From NCBI GenBank assembly GCA_026003255.1, contig BPGX01000001.1, positions 496,001 to 560,000 of the forward strand: a stretch of DNA of 64,000 nt, in the 5' to 3' direction. Positions 37,053-46,012 of this stretch are shown piece after piece. The stretch comes from Bacteroidia bacterium. GTDB lineage: Bacteria; Bacteroidota; Bacteroidia; B-17B0; Aurantibacillaceae. The position numbers and the translations under genes are program-made. Position 1 is the stretch's first letter; each line of letters opens with the position of its first letter. Under the pieces are notes generated by a model that worked only from the letters and a program-made list of their open reading frames with translations, made no database searches and had not been told where the DNA came from.

Positions 37053-37254
37053 ATCTCAAATTATTCATTATAAATTATAAGTATTCATAAGAGATTGCTT
37101 CGGAAGCGATGCTTCCTCGCAATGACGGCCTTGTTCTTTATTATTACAACTACACTTCCACCTGTGGAAGGGTGAAAATAAACAATGCCTAAAACAAGAG
37201 GTAAACAAAAGAAGATCACAACGTTTGAGAAAGTCCTAATGAATAATTTGGGAT
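37053..37254 (+). repeat. MITE-like element, copy B
   Basis: About 200 bp. The inverted ends CAAATTATTCATTA (37057-37070) and TAATGAATAATTTG (37237-37250) are perfect over 14 bp and extend to 18 bp with one mismatch (ATCYCAAATT...). Inside is a GAGATTGCTTC / TCGCAATGACG unit (37091-37129) with the hairpin GGAAGC-gat-GCTTCC, and a second hairpin CTTCCACctGTGGAAG near 37156. It starts 14 bp after the HamB-like stop codon. It shares the inner tail (AATGAATAATTTGGGATAA) with copy A. Confidence 0.7.
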
Positions 37255-37539
37255 AATATTTTACAGATCTTATAAAAGCAAGACTTAAAAAGTTTAAATT
37301 GCATTAGAATTAATAAAACAATTGGGGGTAAGAAAGTTTCGGAAATATTTTATTGACAAAAAATAGGGGAAAAAATCGCAGTTTTTATTGACTTGAGAAA
37401 AAAAACTATCTAATTCATTGAAAATGAATGACTTTTTTGACAAAAATGTGGGGCAAAAAATTATTTTCAGAAAAAAAGAAAATACGCTAATTTGTAACTT
37501 GCAGTAAAAAAAACTTTGTAAAATAAATACAAAAAGACC
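37255..37539. other. AT-rich non-coding stretch
   Basis: I see no gene. It carries several runs of A or T and a -7-like AAACTTTG before 37540. It does not contain the missing first half of the DUF2851 gene in any frame. Confidence 0.4.
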
Positions 37540-38271
37540 ATGGATAGCGAAAAACTCAACATACTTGCCAACCAATGGCTCTTCGAAAAAAAGCAACGAA
37601 TGAAAAACCTTCTCAAAATCGCTTTACCCGATGAAGCACTTTATCGCGAAATAATGCTTTCATTAGGTTATCCATCTAATAAACTCCAATTCCTGGAACT
37701 GGCACTTCTTCTCCCTTACAAATATGTTCAAAAACTCCATAAACAACCCCTTATTGAAAAAGCATTACTCTATAGAGCAGGATTCATACAGGATTATTCA
37801 GGGCTTCCTGAAGATTTTGACACATCATTAAAACTTGATAAATCATACTGGTCCTATAAAGGTACTCGACCGGCCAATTTCCCCGATAAAAGAATAAAAG
37901 ATATTTCATCTTTACTTGCAGAAACAACTCAAACAGGAATTTATCAATACTTCAAAAATAAATTAGAAACAGTATTCTATAATGATATTCAAAAATTAAG
38001 TGCTAAAAAAACAGTTGAAAAAATTATGTCCTTTCAAGGAATTGGTATAAGCAGAAAAAGAGAAATGTTTTTTAATATCATTCTTCCTTTTTTTATGGCA
38101 GATACAACATCAGAAAAATATCATCCCTTTCTTATGGAAATTTTCGAAACACATCCATCTCTTTCAATAAACAAGAAAATAAAATCGTTCATCACAACCC
38201 ACAACATTCAAATTAAAAACACAAAAGAATACTTTGGTATAATATACTCTTTTAGAGTTAAAGATTCTTAA
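37540..38271 (+). CDS. DUF2851 family protein, C-terminal half only (5'-truncated)
   Basis: 243 aa matching the second half of DUF2851 proteins: LANQWLFEKKQRMKNLL, a helical ALPDEALYREIMLSLGYPSNK, FLELALLLP, LLYRAGFI and the family hallmark GTRPANFPDKRI near residue 110. Full members are about 420 aa, with an N-terminal half that includes a conserved DWxxH-type region; that half is absent, and the start ATG lies right at the domain boundary. The gene is thus either a 5'-deleted remnant beside the defence island or a short variant. The function of DUF2851 is not established. Confidence 0.65.
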   Translation: MDSEKLNILANQWLFEKKQRMKNLLKIALPDEALYREIMLSLGYPSNKLQFLELALLLPYKYVQKLHKQPLIEKALLYRAGFIQDYSGLPEDFDTSLKLDKSYWSYKGTRPANFPDKRIKDISSLLAETTQTGIYQYFKNKLETVFYNDIQKLSAKKTVEKIMSFQGIGISRKREMFFNIILPFFMADTTSEKYHPFLMEIFETHPSLSINKKIKSFITTHNIQIKNTKEYFGIIYSFRVKDS

Positions 38272-38388
38272 TCTATATTGCCTTAATTTTTTAGTGTAAT
38301 GATTGAAAAACTAATTTTCTAATACATTCCTCAACTTTAAACTAACTTTGTTTCTTATAAAAGTTAATATACTCTACCGAAAAAATTT

Positions 38389-38634
38389 TTGCTTGTATTT
38401 TTGGAGATTTTGGGAGGTCAGTCAGACAAATTGCGTTTGCAAAAATTATTATTTCTCCTATCTCAGGAAAGTATCCCTTCCATCTATGAATTTGTTCCTT
38501 ATCACTATGGCTGTTTTCCCTTTACAGCAGTCGCTGACATGTATTCGCTTGCAAAAGACGGGCTTTTAGTGGAACACAAAAAGCATGTTGAGTTAATAAG
38601 ACCAATAATAAAAATCTTTTGGTTCTACCGCTAA
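38389..38634 (+). pseudogene. fragment of a SocA/DUF4065-like protein
   Basis: The frame is open from 38368 with only TTG as start, and reads LEILGGQSDKLRLQKLLFLLSQ, then YEFVPYHYGCFPF and MYSLAKDGLL. This resembles the N-terminal part of Bacteroidota proteins with a Panacea/SocA-like fold, often linked to toxin-antitoxin or defence loci. It stops after about 80 residues where the family continues, and no start or continuation is seen. I read it as a decayed remnant at the island edge. Confidence 0.45.
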
Positions 38635-38980
38635 TTGTATGAAAACATGTCAAGTTGTCCGTTAAAAAATAATATCGCATACCTTAAATTAACGTGAGTT
38701 CGGGATCAGGTTAATCAAAATCACACTAAAATTTGCCCAAATAAGTATAAGGAGTTTAACAAGTGGAGATGTTTTTCAATTTTAATTCATAATTTTTTTT
38801 GCTATTTTTTCCTATAATTCTTTTTTTGAATAAACCTAAAAACAATATAACACAGATACCACAGATTGAAACAGATTTCCGATAAAATTAGATAAAACTA
38901 TTTCCATTAAACATCTCTGAATTATGCCAAAAACAAGGGTTTTGATTAAGAACGGAAGATATTCTATTTAGAAATATATT
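38635..38980. other. non-coding stretch with dispersed repeat
   Basis: No gene seen. It contains one copy of the ACACAGATACCACAGATT-type repeat (about 38848-38890), a family also present near 5608, 41333, 45737, 56068 and 62006. The sequence is otherwise AT-rich and featureless. Confidence 0.45.
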
Positions 38981-40147
38981 TTACCTTCCGCTTCTTCTCT
39001 TCACTTCTCGTGTAATCAAAGTCAGTTCTCTACCAGTTTGTCCTTTGACACTCGTATTTTCCTGTGCGCGACGAATTAAGTAGGGCAATACACTTTCTAC
39101 CGGACCATAAGGCACATACTTTACTACATTGTATCCTTCTTTTGCCAGATTAAAACTAATATGATCACTCATCCCAAGCAATTGCGAAAAATAAATGCGT
39201 TTGTCATCTTTTTTCAAGCCGTGCTTTTCAATTAAATCAACCAGATGTTGAGAACTTCTTTCATTGTGTGTACCTGCACAAACGGTAATTCGGTCAATGT
39301 TTTCTACGCAAAAAGTTAATGCTTCGTCATAGTCCCTATCGGTAGAAGATTTATCGGGATGAATGGGAGAAGGATAGCCCATTTTAGCGGCACGTTCTCT
39401 TTCCTTTTCCATATAGGCACCGCGTACTAATTTTGCACCTAAATAGTAATTGTTTTCTTTCGCTTTTTTCAAGCTATCTTTGAGGAATTGTAACCTATCC
39501 GTGCGATACAATTGAAAGGTATTCAGGACAATACATTGATTTTTATTAAAAGTCAACATACATTCGTCGGTGAGCTCGTCAATCGCTTTTTGAATCCAGC
39601 TTTCTTCGGCATCAATGAAAATGGGTTGTTGAGATTGATATGCTTTCTGGCATACTTCCATTACTCTGTTTTTAGCCCGGTTCCATTCATTTTGTTCATT
39701 CGTAGAGAGGGTAGCGCCGGCACTAACTTTTTCTAACAGGGCAAAGCGAATAAGGCCAGTAGGTTTGAATACACAAAAGGGTATGTAAGGTTTATCTTTT
39801 GAAAATTCAATGTTTTCAATAATTTCCTTTTTGCATCGTTCAAAGCTATCTTCGTTTTGTTCGCCTTCTACACTGTAATCTAAAATAGAACCAACATTGT
39901 ATTTTGCTAATGTTTGGATGATGTGGATGCATTCTTCACGTGTTTCACCGCCTACAAATTGTCTGTAAATTGTTTTTTTGATAAAAAACTTTCCACCTAA
40001 TTTTACAAACAGGGGAGCTACTACAGATCCGACATTGACAAGAGTAGGATAGGAGAGTAGTTTGAACAACTGATAAGCACGTTTAAGATCTTCTGTTGAT
40101 TTGTATTGAAAAGCAATTTCAGTGTTTGAAAAATTAATTGTAGGCAT
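38981..40147 (-). CDS. proline dehydrogenase
   Basis: 388-aa stand-alone proline dehydrogenase (PutA PRODH domain), an FAD enzyme oxidising proline to pyrroline-5-carboxylate. Family motifs at the C-terminal side of the barrel are clear: GAKLVRGAYMEKE, CAGTHNERS, QLLGMSDHIS and YGPVESVLPYLIRRAQEN, the last with the substrate-binding arginine pair. There is no P5C dehydrogenase domain. It lies 9 bp downstream of the pyruvate dehydrogenase beta gene on the same strand, so co-transcription is likely. Confidence 0.94.
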   Translation of the reverse strand: MPTINFSNTEIAFQYKSTEDLKRAYQLFKLLSYPTLVNVGSVVAPLFVKLGGKFFIKKTIYRQFVGGETREECIHIIQTLAKYNVGSILDYSVEGEQNEDSFERCKKEIIENIEFSKDKPYIPFCVFKPTGLIRFALLEKVSAGATLSTNEQNEWNRAKNRVMEVCQKAYQSQQPIFIDAEESWIQKAIDELTDECMLTFNKNQCIVLNTFQLYRTDRLQFLKDSLKKAKENNYYLGAKLVRGAYMEKERERAAKMGYPSPIHPDKSSTDRDYDEALTFCVENIDRITVCAGTHNERSSQHLVDLIEKHGLKKDDKRIYFSQLLGMSDHISFNLAKEGYNVVKYVPYGPVESVLPYLIRRAQENTSVKGQTGRELTLITREVKRRSGR

Positions 40148-40156
40148 AGAAAAAAA

Positions 40157-41137
40157 TTAATCACGATATAAGACACGTTTTACTGCTTTAATAACTTTTT
40201 CAGGACTTGGGAGCGCTTCCTGTATCAGAGTAGGCGCATAAGGAAGCGGTGTATCTGCTGAAACAACACGCATAATAGGAGCGTCTAAATAATCAAATGC
40301 TAATTTTTGAACCATATAGGTAAGTTCAGTAGAGATATTTCCTAACGGCCATGCTTCTTCCACAATCACAAGGCGATTTGTTTTTTTCACAGATTCAATA
40401 ACGGTGTTATAGTCAATCGGTCTTACGGTGCGTAAGTCAATAATTTCGGCTGATATGCCTTCTTTTTCCAATTCTTCTGCGGCTTTGTAAGCTACTTTGA
40501 TAATTTTTCCGAACGATACAATCGTTACATCTGTTCCGATTCTTTTGATATCAGCCACTCCTAAAGGAATAAGGTATTCTTCTTCTGGAACTTCTCCTTT
40601 ATCACCGTACATCAATTCACTTTCCATAAAGATAACCGGATCATCATCACGAATGGCAGATTTCAAAAGTCCTTTTGCGTCATAAGGATTGGATGGAACT
40701 ACTACTTTCAAACCCGGTGTATTAGCATACCAGCTTTCAAAGTTTTGAGAATGTTGTTGTGCGAGCATACCGGCATTTCCGGTAGGTCCTCTGAAAACAA
40801 TAGGCACGCTAAATTGTCCGCCGCTCATGTGACGAATTTTAGCAGCGGAGTTAATCACCTGATCAATTGCCACCAATGAAAAATTAAAAGTCATGAATTC
40901 TATGATGGGTCGCAGTCCGTTCATGGCAGCACCAACACCAATACCAGCAAAACCAAGTTCTGCTATAGGTGTATCTATAACTCTTTTCGGCCCAAATTCT
41001 GCTAACATACCTTTACTGACTTTGTAAGCACCATTGTATTCTGCAACTTCTTCACCCATTAAAAACACTCGTTCATCACGGCGCATTTCTTCACTCATTG
41101 CTTCTCTTAATGCTTCTCTGAATTCAATAACTCTCAT
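40157..41137 (-). CDS. pdhB: pyruvate dehydrogenase E1 component, beta subunit
   Basis: 326 aa, normal length. It is the E1-beta subunit of the pyruvate dehydrogenase complex, pairing with E1-alpha to decarboxylate pyruvate on thiamine diphosphate. Signature segments: FLMGEEVAEYNGAYKVSKGM, IDTPIAELGFAGIGVGAAM, MSGGQFSVPIVFRGP, QHSQNFESWYANTPGLKVV and RTVRPIDY. No alpha-subunit or E2 gene lies in the window, so the complex is encoded at more than one locus. A TACTTTTG box lies on the minus strand at 41155-41162, 18 bp before the start. Confidence 0.93.
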   Translation of the reverse strand: MRVIEFREALREAMSEEMRRDERVFLMGEEVAEYNGAYKVSKGMLAEFGPKRVIDTPIAELGFAGIGVGAAMNGLRPIIEFMTFNFSLVAIDQVINSAAKIRHMSGGQFSVPIVFRGPTGNAGMLAQQHSQNFESWYANTPGLKVVVPSNPYDAKGLLKSAIRDDDPVIFMESELMYGDKGEVPEEEYLIPLGVADIKRIGTDVTIVSFGKIIKVAYKAAEELEKEGISAEIIDLRTVRPIDYNTVIESVKKTNRLVIVEEAWPLGNISTELTYMVQKLAFDYLDAPIMRVVSADTPLPYAPTLIQEALPSPEKVIKAVKRVLYRD

Positions 41138-41474
41138 AGTTTTGTTTTATGCCACAAAAGTAGTAAAAAATACTTTTGAAAACGAGACGATGAATCGCAT
41201 ATTTAATAAATAGCTTTTTTTGATGCGCCAAAAGTAGGTGGCATGATGTGTTTGAAAAATGACTTAAATCAATTAATATTTTCTCCCATTGATTTCTCCA
41301 ATAATTTTTTTATTAAACTATTAACAATAGCCCACAGATGACGCAGATTAAGATAGATTTTCACAGATTATTTTTCTGCCACTAATTACGCTAATCATTC
41401 GTGCATTAGTGGCTACATAAAAGAACTACTAATGCAGTATTGAGATTCTATTCATGTAGAGCACGCACTAATTT
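41138..41474. other. non-coding stretch with dispersed repeats
   Basis: No gene seen. The pdhB-side end holds a minus-strand -7 box (TACTTTTG, 41155-41162). The corA-side end holds one copy of the CACAGATGACGCAGATT repeat (41333-41372), followed by the 'cattcgtgcattagtggct' phrase that also occurs after the copy at 45737. Confidence 0.5.
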
Positions 41475-42425
41475 TTATAGCCATTTTTTCTTTCTGAAGA
41501 TATAAAGAATCAGAACTGTGGAAAGTAACATTAAAAACAACGCAAAAGGATATCCCCATTTCCAGTCCAATTCCGGCATAAATTTAAAGTTCATACCATA
41601 AATGCTGGCAATAAGTGTAGGAGGCATGAAAATAACAGACACAACGGTAAATATCTTTATGATTTTATTTTGTTCAATGTTGATTAAACCTAAAAAGGAG
41701 TTTTGTAAGAATTCTAATCGTGTGAAATTAAATGAAGTGTGGTCAATCAAAGAGGCAATGTCTTTAAGTAAAATACGGATTTTCTCGAGGTTTTCATCTT
41801 TAATTACTTCGTTACGAATCAAGAGAGAAAGAACGCGTTGAGTATCAAATAAATCTTCACGTACTTTAATCATGGCTTCCTGATAGAAGTTGATTTTCAA
41901 AATAACTTTTTCATCGGTAGAAGCAGAAAAGGTAGCGGATTTGCTGATGGCGTTAATTTTCGCAGATAGAAATTCAATAATATCGGCATCGTTGTCAATA
42001 CCTTGCTCTAAAATAGCAATGAGAATTTTGAGAGCGTGGTTATATTGATTGGGTTGTTGTTTGATTTTTCTTACGATTTCCTGAAACACACGTGATTCAA
42101 AATTACGATTGGTTAAAATAACGTTGTCTTTTACAATAATGCTGACATCCGAATCTTCAATTTTTTCGGATTGTGGAAGGAAGTTGATGAATTGTGTGAT
42201 GATTTTTATACAGTCCTCTTCTTCGGAATAACGAGAGCTGACTTCAATTTCTTCTTGTTGTTGTTTGGAAGGAAAACTAATTTTGAACTTTTCTTCAATG
42301 GTGGCTATATCTTGAGCACTTCCGTTCTGAATGTCAATCCAGATAAAATTATCCCATGCAGGTAATTCGTCAAACGAATCGACCTTGATTTGAGAATAAT
42401 CTGGAAGAACGAATGCTCTGATCAT
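41475..42425 (-). CDS. corA: CorA-family magnesium/cobalt transporter
   Basis: 316 aa from the ATG at 42425 (MIRAFVLPDY); an upstream in-frame start at 42491 would add an unlikely 22 residues. The long cytoplasmic N-terminal domain (1-250) is helical with a coiled-coil-like stalk. Two transmembrane helices at the C-terminus are joined by the signature IYGMNF and followed by the basic tail FRKKKWL. The loop after GMN is acidic (PELDW). It works as a homopentameric inner-membrane channel. Confidence 0.92.
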   Translation of the reverse strand: MIRAFVLPDYSQIKVDSFDELPAWDNFIWIDIQNGSAQDIATIEEKFKISFPSKQQQEEIEVSSRYSEEEDCIKIITQFINFLPQSEKIEDSDVSIIVKDNVILTNRNFESRVFQEIVRKIKQQPNQYNHALKILIAILEQGIDNDADIIEFLSAKINAISKSATFSASTDEKVILKINFYQEAMIKVREDLFDTQRVLSLLIRNEVIKDENLEKIRILLKDIASLIDHTSFNFTRLEFLQNSFLGLINIEQNKIIKIFTVVSVIFMPPTLIASIYGMNFKFMPELDWKWGYPFALFLMLLSTVLILYIFRKKKWL

Positions 42426-42532
42426 AGTCCATATTAAAACGTGATTAAAAAGTGGGTGCAAAGATGCAAAATATATTTTGAAGAAAAGCAAATTATTTCG
42501 TATTATTGCCGCCCGAATTCAATTAATTAATT

Positions 42533-42606
42533 GGTTCCGTAGCTCAGCTGGATAGAGCAACAGCCTTCTAAGCTGTGGGTCGCAGGTTCGAATCCTGCCG
42601 GAATCA
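42533..42606 (+). tRNA. tRNA-Arg (anticodon TCT)
   Basis: 74-nt cloverleaf. The acceptor stem GGTTCCG pairs with CGGAATC (one G-T), the D arm is GCTC-AGCTGGATA-GAGC, the anticodon stem is ACAGC/GCTGT with loop CTTCTAA (anticodon TCT at 42567-42569), and the T arm is GCAGG-TTCGAAT-CCTGC. The discriminator is A. The CCA end is not encoded. It reads AGA codons, which are abundant in this AT-rich genome. Confidence 0.97.
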
Positions 42607-42609
42607 CAA

Positions 42610-42810
42610 GTGCATCGTTATATTCAACTTATCACAGGGGCGTTTGTAGTGCTTTTTAGTGTTTTGCTTATTTTACTATTAAGTTTTACATCCTATTTTG
42701 ATTACTTATCTGCTTCGCAAAAATATATTTTAATTTTTATATTATTGTTTTATTCTATATTCAGGATTTACAGGGAGTACAGCAGTTTAAGGAAAGAGAA
42801 GAGAAAGTGA
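42610..42810 (+). CDS. small two-helix membrane protein
   Basis: 66 aa from GTG 42610, only 3 bp after the tRNA. Two hydrophobic helices (about 8-27 and 38-55) are followed by a short basic tail (SLRKEKRK). Small proteins of this layout, with IFRIYRE-like sequence after the second helix, are common in Bacteroidota, but I know no function. The start is uncertain because it directly follows the tRNA. Confidence 0.5.
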   Translation: MHRYIQLITGAFVVLFSVLLILLLSFTSYFDYLSASQKYILIFILLFYSIFRIYREYSSLRKEKRK

Positions 42811-42919
42811 AGTTGTTTTTTTTACAAAATTATCAGTAAAAATTTGTTACAATCTGTGGCACCTGTGTTCTTTTATCTGTCAGCAGTGTTAGTAAGAAAA
42901 AAATAAGTATAATCTCAAT

Positions 42920-42952
42920 TTTGAAAGCGTATTTTTATTTTTCATAAGTTTG
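42920..42952 (+). promoter_or_regulatory. Bacteroidota promoter of the C-terminal processing protease gene
   Basis: TTTG (42920-42923), 21-bp spacer, TAAGTTTG (42945-42952); the ATG is 18 bp further on. Both boxes match the TTTG-N19-21-TANNTTTG consensus. Confidence 0.5.
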
Positions 42953-42970
42953 AGCCATTAAATATTTGAA

Positions 42971-44671
42971 ATGAAAATTGAGAAAAAGCAATCACAATGG
43001 ATAAAATTAATAATGCCGATATTGTTTGGGCTTTTAATTTCGGGTGCTTTGTATTTTGGATTTAAGGCGGGAATTATTTATTCTCAAAAAAATAATGATT
43101 GGTTCAATGATAATGAAGATAGTGATAAAATTAATCTCATTTTAAATTATATCAAGGATAATTATGTGGACACAGTCAATGCAGAAGAATTGCAAAATGA
43201 TGCTATTGCAGCATTGTTACATCAATTAGATCCACATTCAGAATTTATTCCGCCGCAAGATTTTTCAGCAGTGCAGGAGCAAATGACGGGAAACTTTGAA
43301 GGCATAGGAATAGAGTTTAATATCATTAATGACACAATTCGTGTGATACAAACGATTAGCAATGGCCCTTCTGAAAAAGCAGGTATTATGGCAGGAGATA
43401 AAATTGTGTATGTGGATGATTCATTGGTAGCAGGCGTGAAAATTACAAATGAAAAAGTGTTCAAAAAATTGCGTGGCAAAAAAGGAACGAAAGTGAAAGT
43501 TGGAATTCAACGCAATGGTGTAAAAGATATACTGAACTTCATCATCGAACGAGATGAAATTCCAATTTACAGCGTAGATGTGTATTATATGATGACCAAA
43601 GATATTGGTTACATACGCATTGACCGATTTGCACAAAATACCGTTCAAGAATTTGAAAATGCTATGAAGAAGCTATTAGAAAAAGGGATGGAAAAACTGA
43701 TTTTAGATTTGAGGGATAACCCCGGCGGGATATTAGAAGCGGCTATTAAAATAGCCGATCATTTTTTACCGGAAGGTTATAAGATTGTAAAAACAAAAGG
43801 TCGTAAGTATCCAGAACGCGTGATAAAAGCCACTTCTGAAGGACTGTTTGAAGAGTTTCCTTTAGTGGTATTAATAGACGGGGGTAGTGCCAGTGCTAGT
43901 GAAATTGTGGCTGGTGCTATTCAGGATAATGATAGAGGAATTATCATTGGTCGTAGAAGTTTTGGTAAAGGTCTGGTGCAGGAACAATTGGATTTGCCGG
44001 ATGGTTCGGCTGTTCGCTTGACAGTGGCAAAATATTACACGCCTACTGGCAGATGTATTCAAAAGCCCTATAAAAAAATTGATAGAGAAGAATATTATCT
44101 GGAAGAATATGAACGTTATGTCAATGGCGAGGTTGTAAAAATGGATAGTTCAAAGTTTGATACCACTCAAAAGTTTATAACACCCGGAGGAAAAATTGTG
44201 TATGGAGGAGGTGGCATTATGCCAGATATATTCGTACCAATTGATACAAGTATTCACAATAAAAAAATCAATTCTTTTCTGGTGAATGGTTGCTTGCAAC
44301 AATATGTTTACAAAATGGTAGATGGGCAGAGAAAAAGCTTGTTACAAATGTATCCAGATGCTGAAAAATTTGTTGAGAAATATTCAGTGGATAATAAATT
44401 AGTGGAAGAACTTTTTTATTCCTGTAAGTCAAATTACAAGTTTTCTGAGTTTAATATAAAAGAAATGGAAAAACTCAAAGCAATTTTCAAAGCAACGGTA
44501 GGTCGTATGTTGTTTGGTAATAAAGCGTATTATCCTGTAATTAATGGAACCGATAATATCATTCTAAAAGCATTAGATACCATCAAAAAAATGAATAATA
44601 TGTCTTTTACTGGTGGTGCGGTAAATCTGGATTATGTAGAAATAGAGGATGCTAAGGGCAGTTCACAATAA
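42971..44671 (+). CDS. S41 family C-terminal processing peptidase
   Basis: 566 aa. An N-terminal membrane anchor or signal (about 12-36) is followed by the tail-protease helical region, a PDZ domain (about 105-190, NGPSEKAGIMAGDKIVYVDD) and the S41 catalytic domain: LILDLRDNPGG (243-253), GGSASASE (304-311, nucleophilic Ser) and FGKGLVQEQL (catalytic Lys333). A 200-residue C-terminal extension, usual in Bacteroidota CtpA proteins, follows. It cleaves periplasmic proteins from their C-terminus. It has its own promoter and is convergent with the threonine dehydrogenase gene. Confidence 0.94.
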   Translation: MKIEKKQSQWIKLIMPILFGLLISGALYFGFKAGIIYSQKNNDWFNDNEDSDKINLILNYIKDNYVDTVNAEELQNDAIAALLHQLDPHSEFIPPQDFSAVQEQMTGNFEGIGIEFNIINDTIRVIQTISNGPSEKAGIMAGDKIVYVDDSLVAGVKITNEKVFKKLRGKKGTKVKVGIQRNGVKDILNFIIERDEIPIYSVDVYYMMTKDIGYIRIDRFAQNTVQEFENAMKKLLEKGMEKLILDLRDNPGGILEAAIKIADHFLPEGYKIVKTKGRKYPERVIKATSEGLFEEFPLVVLIDGGSASASEIVAGAIQDNDRGIIIGRRSFGKGLVQEQLDLPDGSAVRLTVAKYYTPTGRCIQKPYKKIDREEYYLEEYERYVNGEVVKMDSSKFDTTQKFITPGGKIVYGGGGIMPDIFVPIDTSIHNKKINSFLVNGCLQQYVYKMVDGQRKSLLQMYPDAEKFVEKYSVDNKLVEELFYSCKSNYKFSEFNIKEMEKLKAIFKATVGRMLFGNKAYYPVINGTDNIILKALDTIKKMNNMSFTGGAVNLDYVEIEDAKGSSQ

Positions 44672-44679
44672 CGAATACT

Positions 44680-45633
44680 TTACTTTCCAATTTTCTTTTG
44701 AATATTGACAATCATATTTTCAACCAGTTTATCTAAATCATAATGATGTTTCCAGCCCCAATCTTTTCTGGCATACGAGTCATCAATAGATTGAGGCCAC
44801 GAATCAGCGATACTTTGCCGAAAATCAATTTGATAATCTATTTTAAATTCTGGAATGTATTGCTTAATTTTTTGGGCTAATTGATCTGGTGTAAAACTTA
44901 TTGCAGCAAGATTATAACTGCTTCTAATGCTTATTTTTTCAGCGGGTGCCTGCATTAACTCAATTGTTGCACGAACAGCGTCTTCAATGTGCATCATTGG
45001 TAACATCGTGTCTTTTTTCAAAAAACAGGTGTAATGCTTTTTTTCAATGGCTTCATAAAAAATATGCACTGCATAATCCGTAGTGCCTCCACCTGGTTGT
45101 GATTTCCAGCCAATGAGCCCGGGATAGCGAATACTTCGCACATCCACATTGTGTTTCAAAGCATACCATTCACACCAACGCTCACCAGCCAATTTGCTGA
45201 TGCCATAAACAGTATTTGGGTCCATTATGGTGTGTTGGGGTGTATTCTGTTTGGGTGTAGAAGGTCCAAATACGGCAATAGAACTGGGCCAGAATACTTT
45301 TTGGATAATTTTTTCTTTTGCTAATTCTAAAACATTAAACAATCCATCCATATTTAATCTCCACGCAAATGATGCATTTTTCTCCGCAGTAGCCGAGAGT
45401 AGTGCTGCTAATAAATATACATCTGTTATGCGGTGTTTCTGAATTACGGATAATAATTTATCTTTATCTAAAACATCCAATAACTCAAAAGTATTTTCTG
45501 ATAATGCAGGTATTTCCTTAATGTCAGATGCAATCACATTTTCATTTCCATAGATTTTATTCAAAGCTTCACACAATTCAATTCCAATCTGACCGCCTGC
45601 ACCAATGACTAAAATTTTGGTATCCGTATCCAT
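44680..45633 (-). CDS. L-threonine 3-dehydrogenase, short-chain (epimerase-like) type
   Basis: 317 aa from the ATG at 45633 (MDTDTKILVIGAGGQIG); an in-frame start 18 bp earlier is less likely. It is an extended SDR with NAD-binding GAGGQIG near the N-terminus and catalytic YGISKLAGE (Tyr/Lys). The segments VYLLAALLSATAEKN, RSIRYPGLIGW and GGGTTDYAVHIFYEAI are typical of the epimerase-like threonine dehydrogenases of Cytophaga/Flavobacterium, which oxidise threonine to 2-amino-3-ketobutyrate. No kbl (ligase) gene is adjacent. Confidence 0.85.
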   Translation of the reverse strand: MDTDTKILVIGAGGQIGIELCEALNKIYGNENVIASDIKEIPALSENTFELLDVLDKDKLLSVIQKHRITDVYLLAALLSATAEKNASFAWRLNMDGLFNVLELAKEKIIQKVFWPSSIAVFGPSTPKQNTPQHTIMDPNTVYGISKLAGERWCEWYALKHNVDVRSIRYPGLIGWKSQPGGGTTDYAVHIFYEAIEKKHYTCFLKKDTMLPMMHIEDAVRATIELMQAPAEKISIRSSYNLAAISFTPDQLAQKIKQYIPEFKIDYQIDFRQSIADSWPQSIDDSYARKDWGWKHHYDLDKLVENMIVNIQKKIGK

Positions 45634-45651
45634 AATACAAACTTTGGGCAA

Positions 45652-46012
45652 ACTTAATCAATTTAATGCACTCACTTCACTATTTTTTTACCTTAATTCA
45701 TTATCTGATTTTATCGGATTAGGCAGTGGCTTAAATTTAATAGAACACAGATGACACTGATTGTTACAAATTTACACAGATACTTTTTTGATTGACACTA
45801 ATGGCACTAATGATTCGTGTATTCGTGGCTAATTATTTTTTTGCCAATGTTTACTTCCGATCTCTATCGGAAAATGCACGAATATTAAAAAAAATAGAAC
45901 ACTGGAAACACTGATTTAGACAGATTTTCGCAGATTATTTTTTGAAATTGCAACTAATACATAAATACTTCATGTGTTCACAAATAAATCAGATAAGGCG
46001 GCGGCTAAAAAA
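45652..46012. repeat. non-coding stretch with two copies of the ACACAGATGACACTGATT repeat
   Basis: No gene seen. Copies begin at about 45740 and 45893 ('aatagaacac...gatt...cagatt'). The first is followed by the 'cactaatggcactaatgattcgtgtattcgtggct' phrase shared with 41370-41415. The repetition looks like nested decay of one dispersed family. Confidence 0.5.

Noticed and set aside
42426..42491. Upstream start for CorA, adding 22 residues
   Set aside because: The added residues are hydrophobic and unlike the family, whose cytoplasmic domain starts near MIRAFVLPDY.
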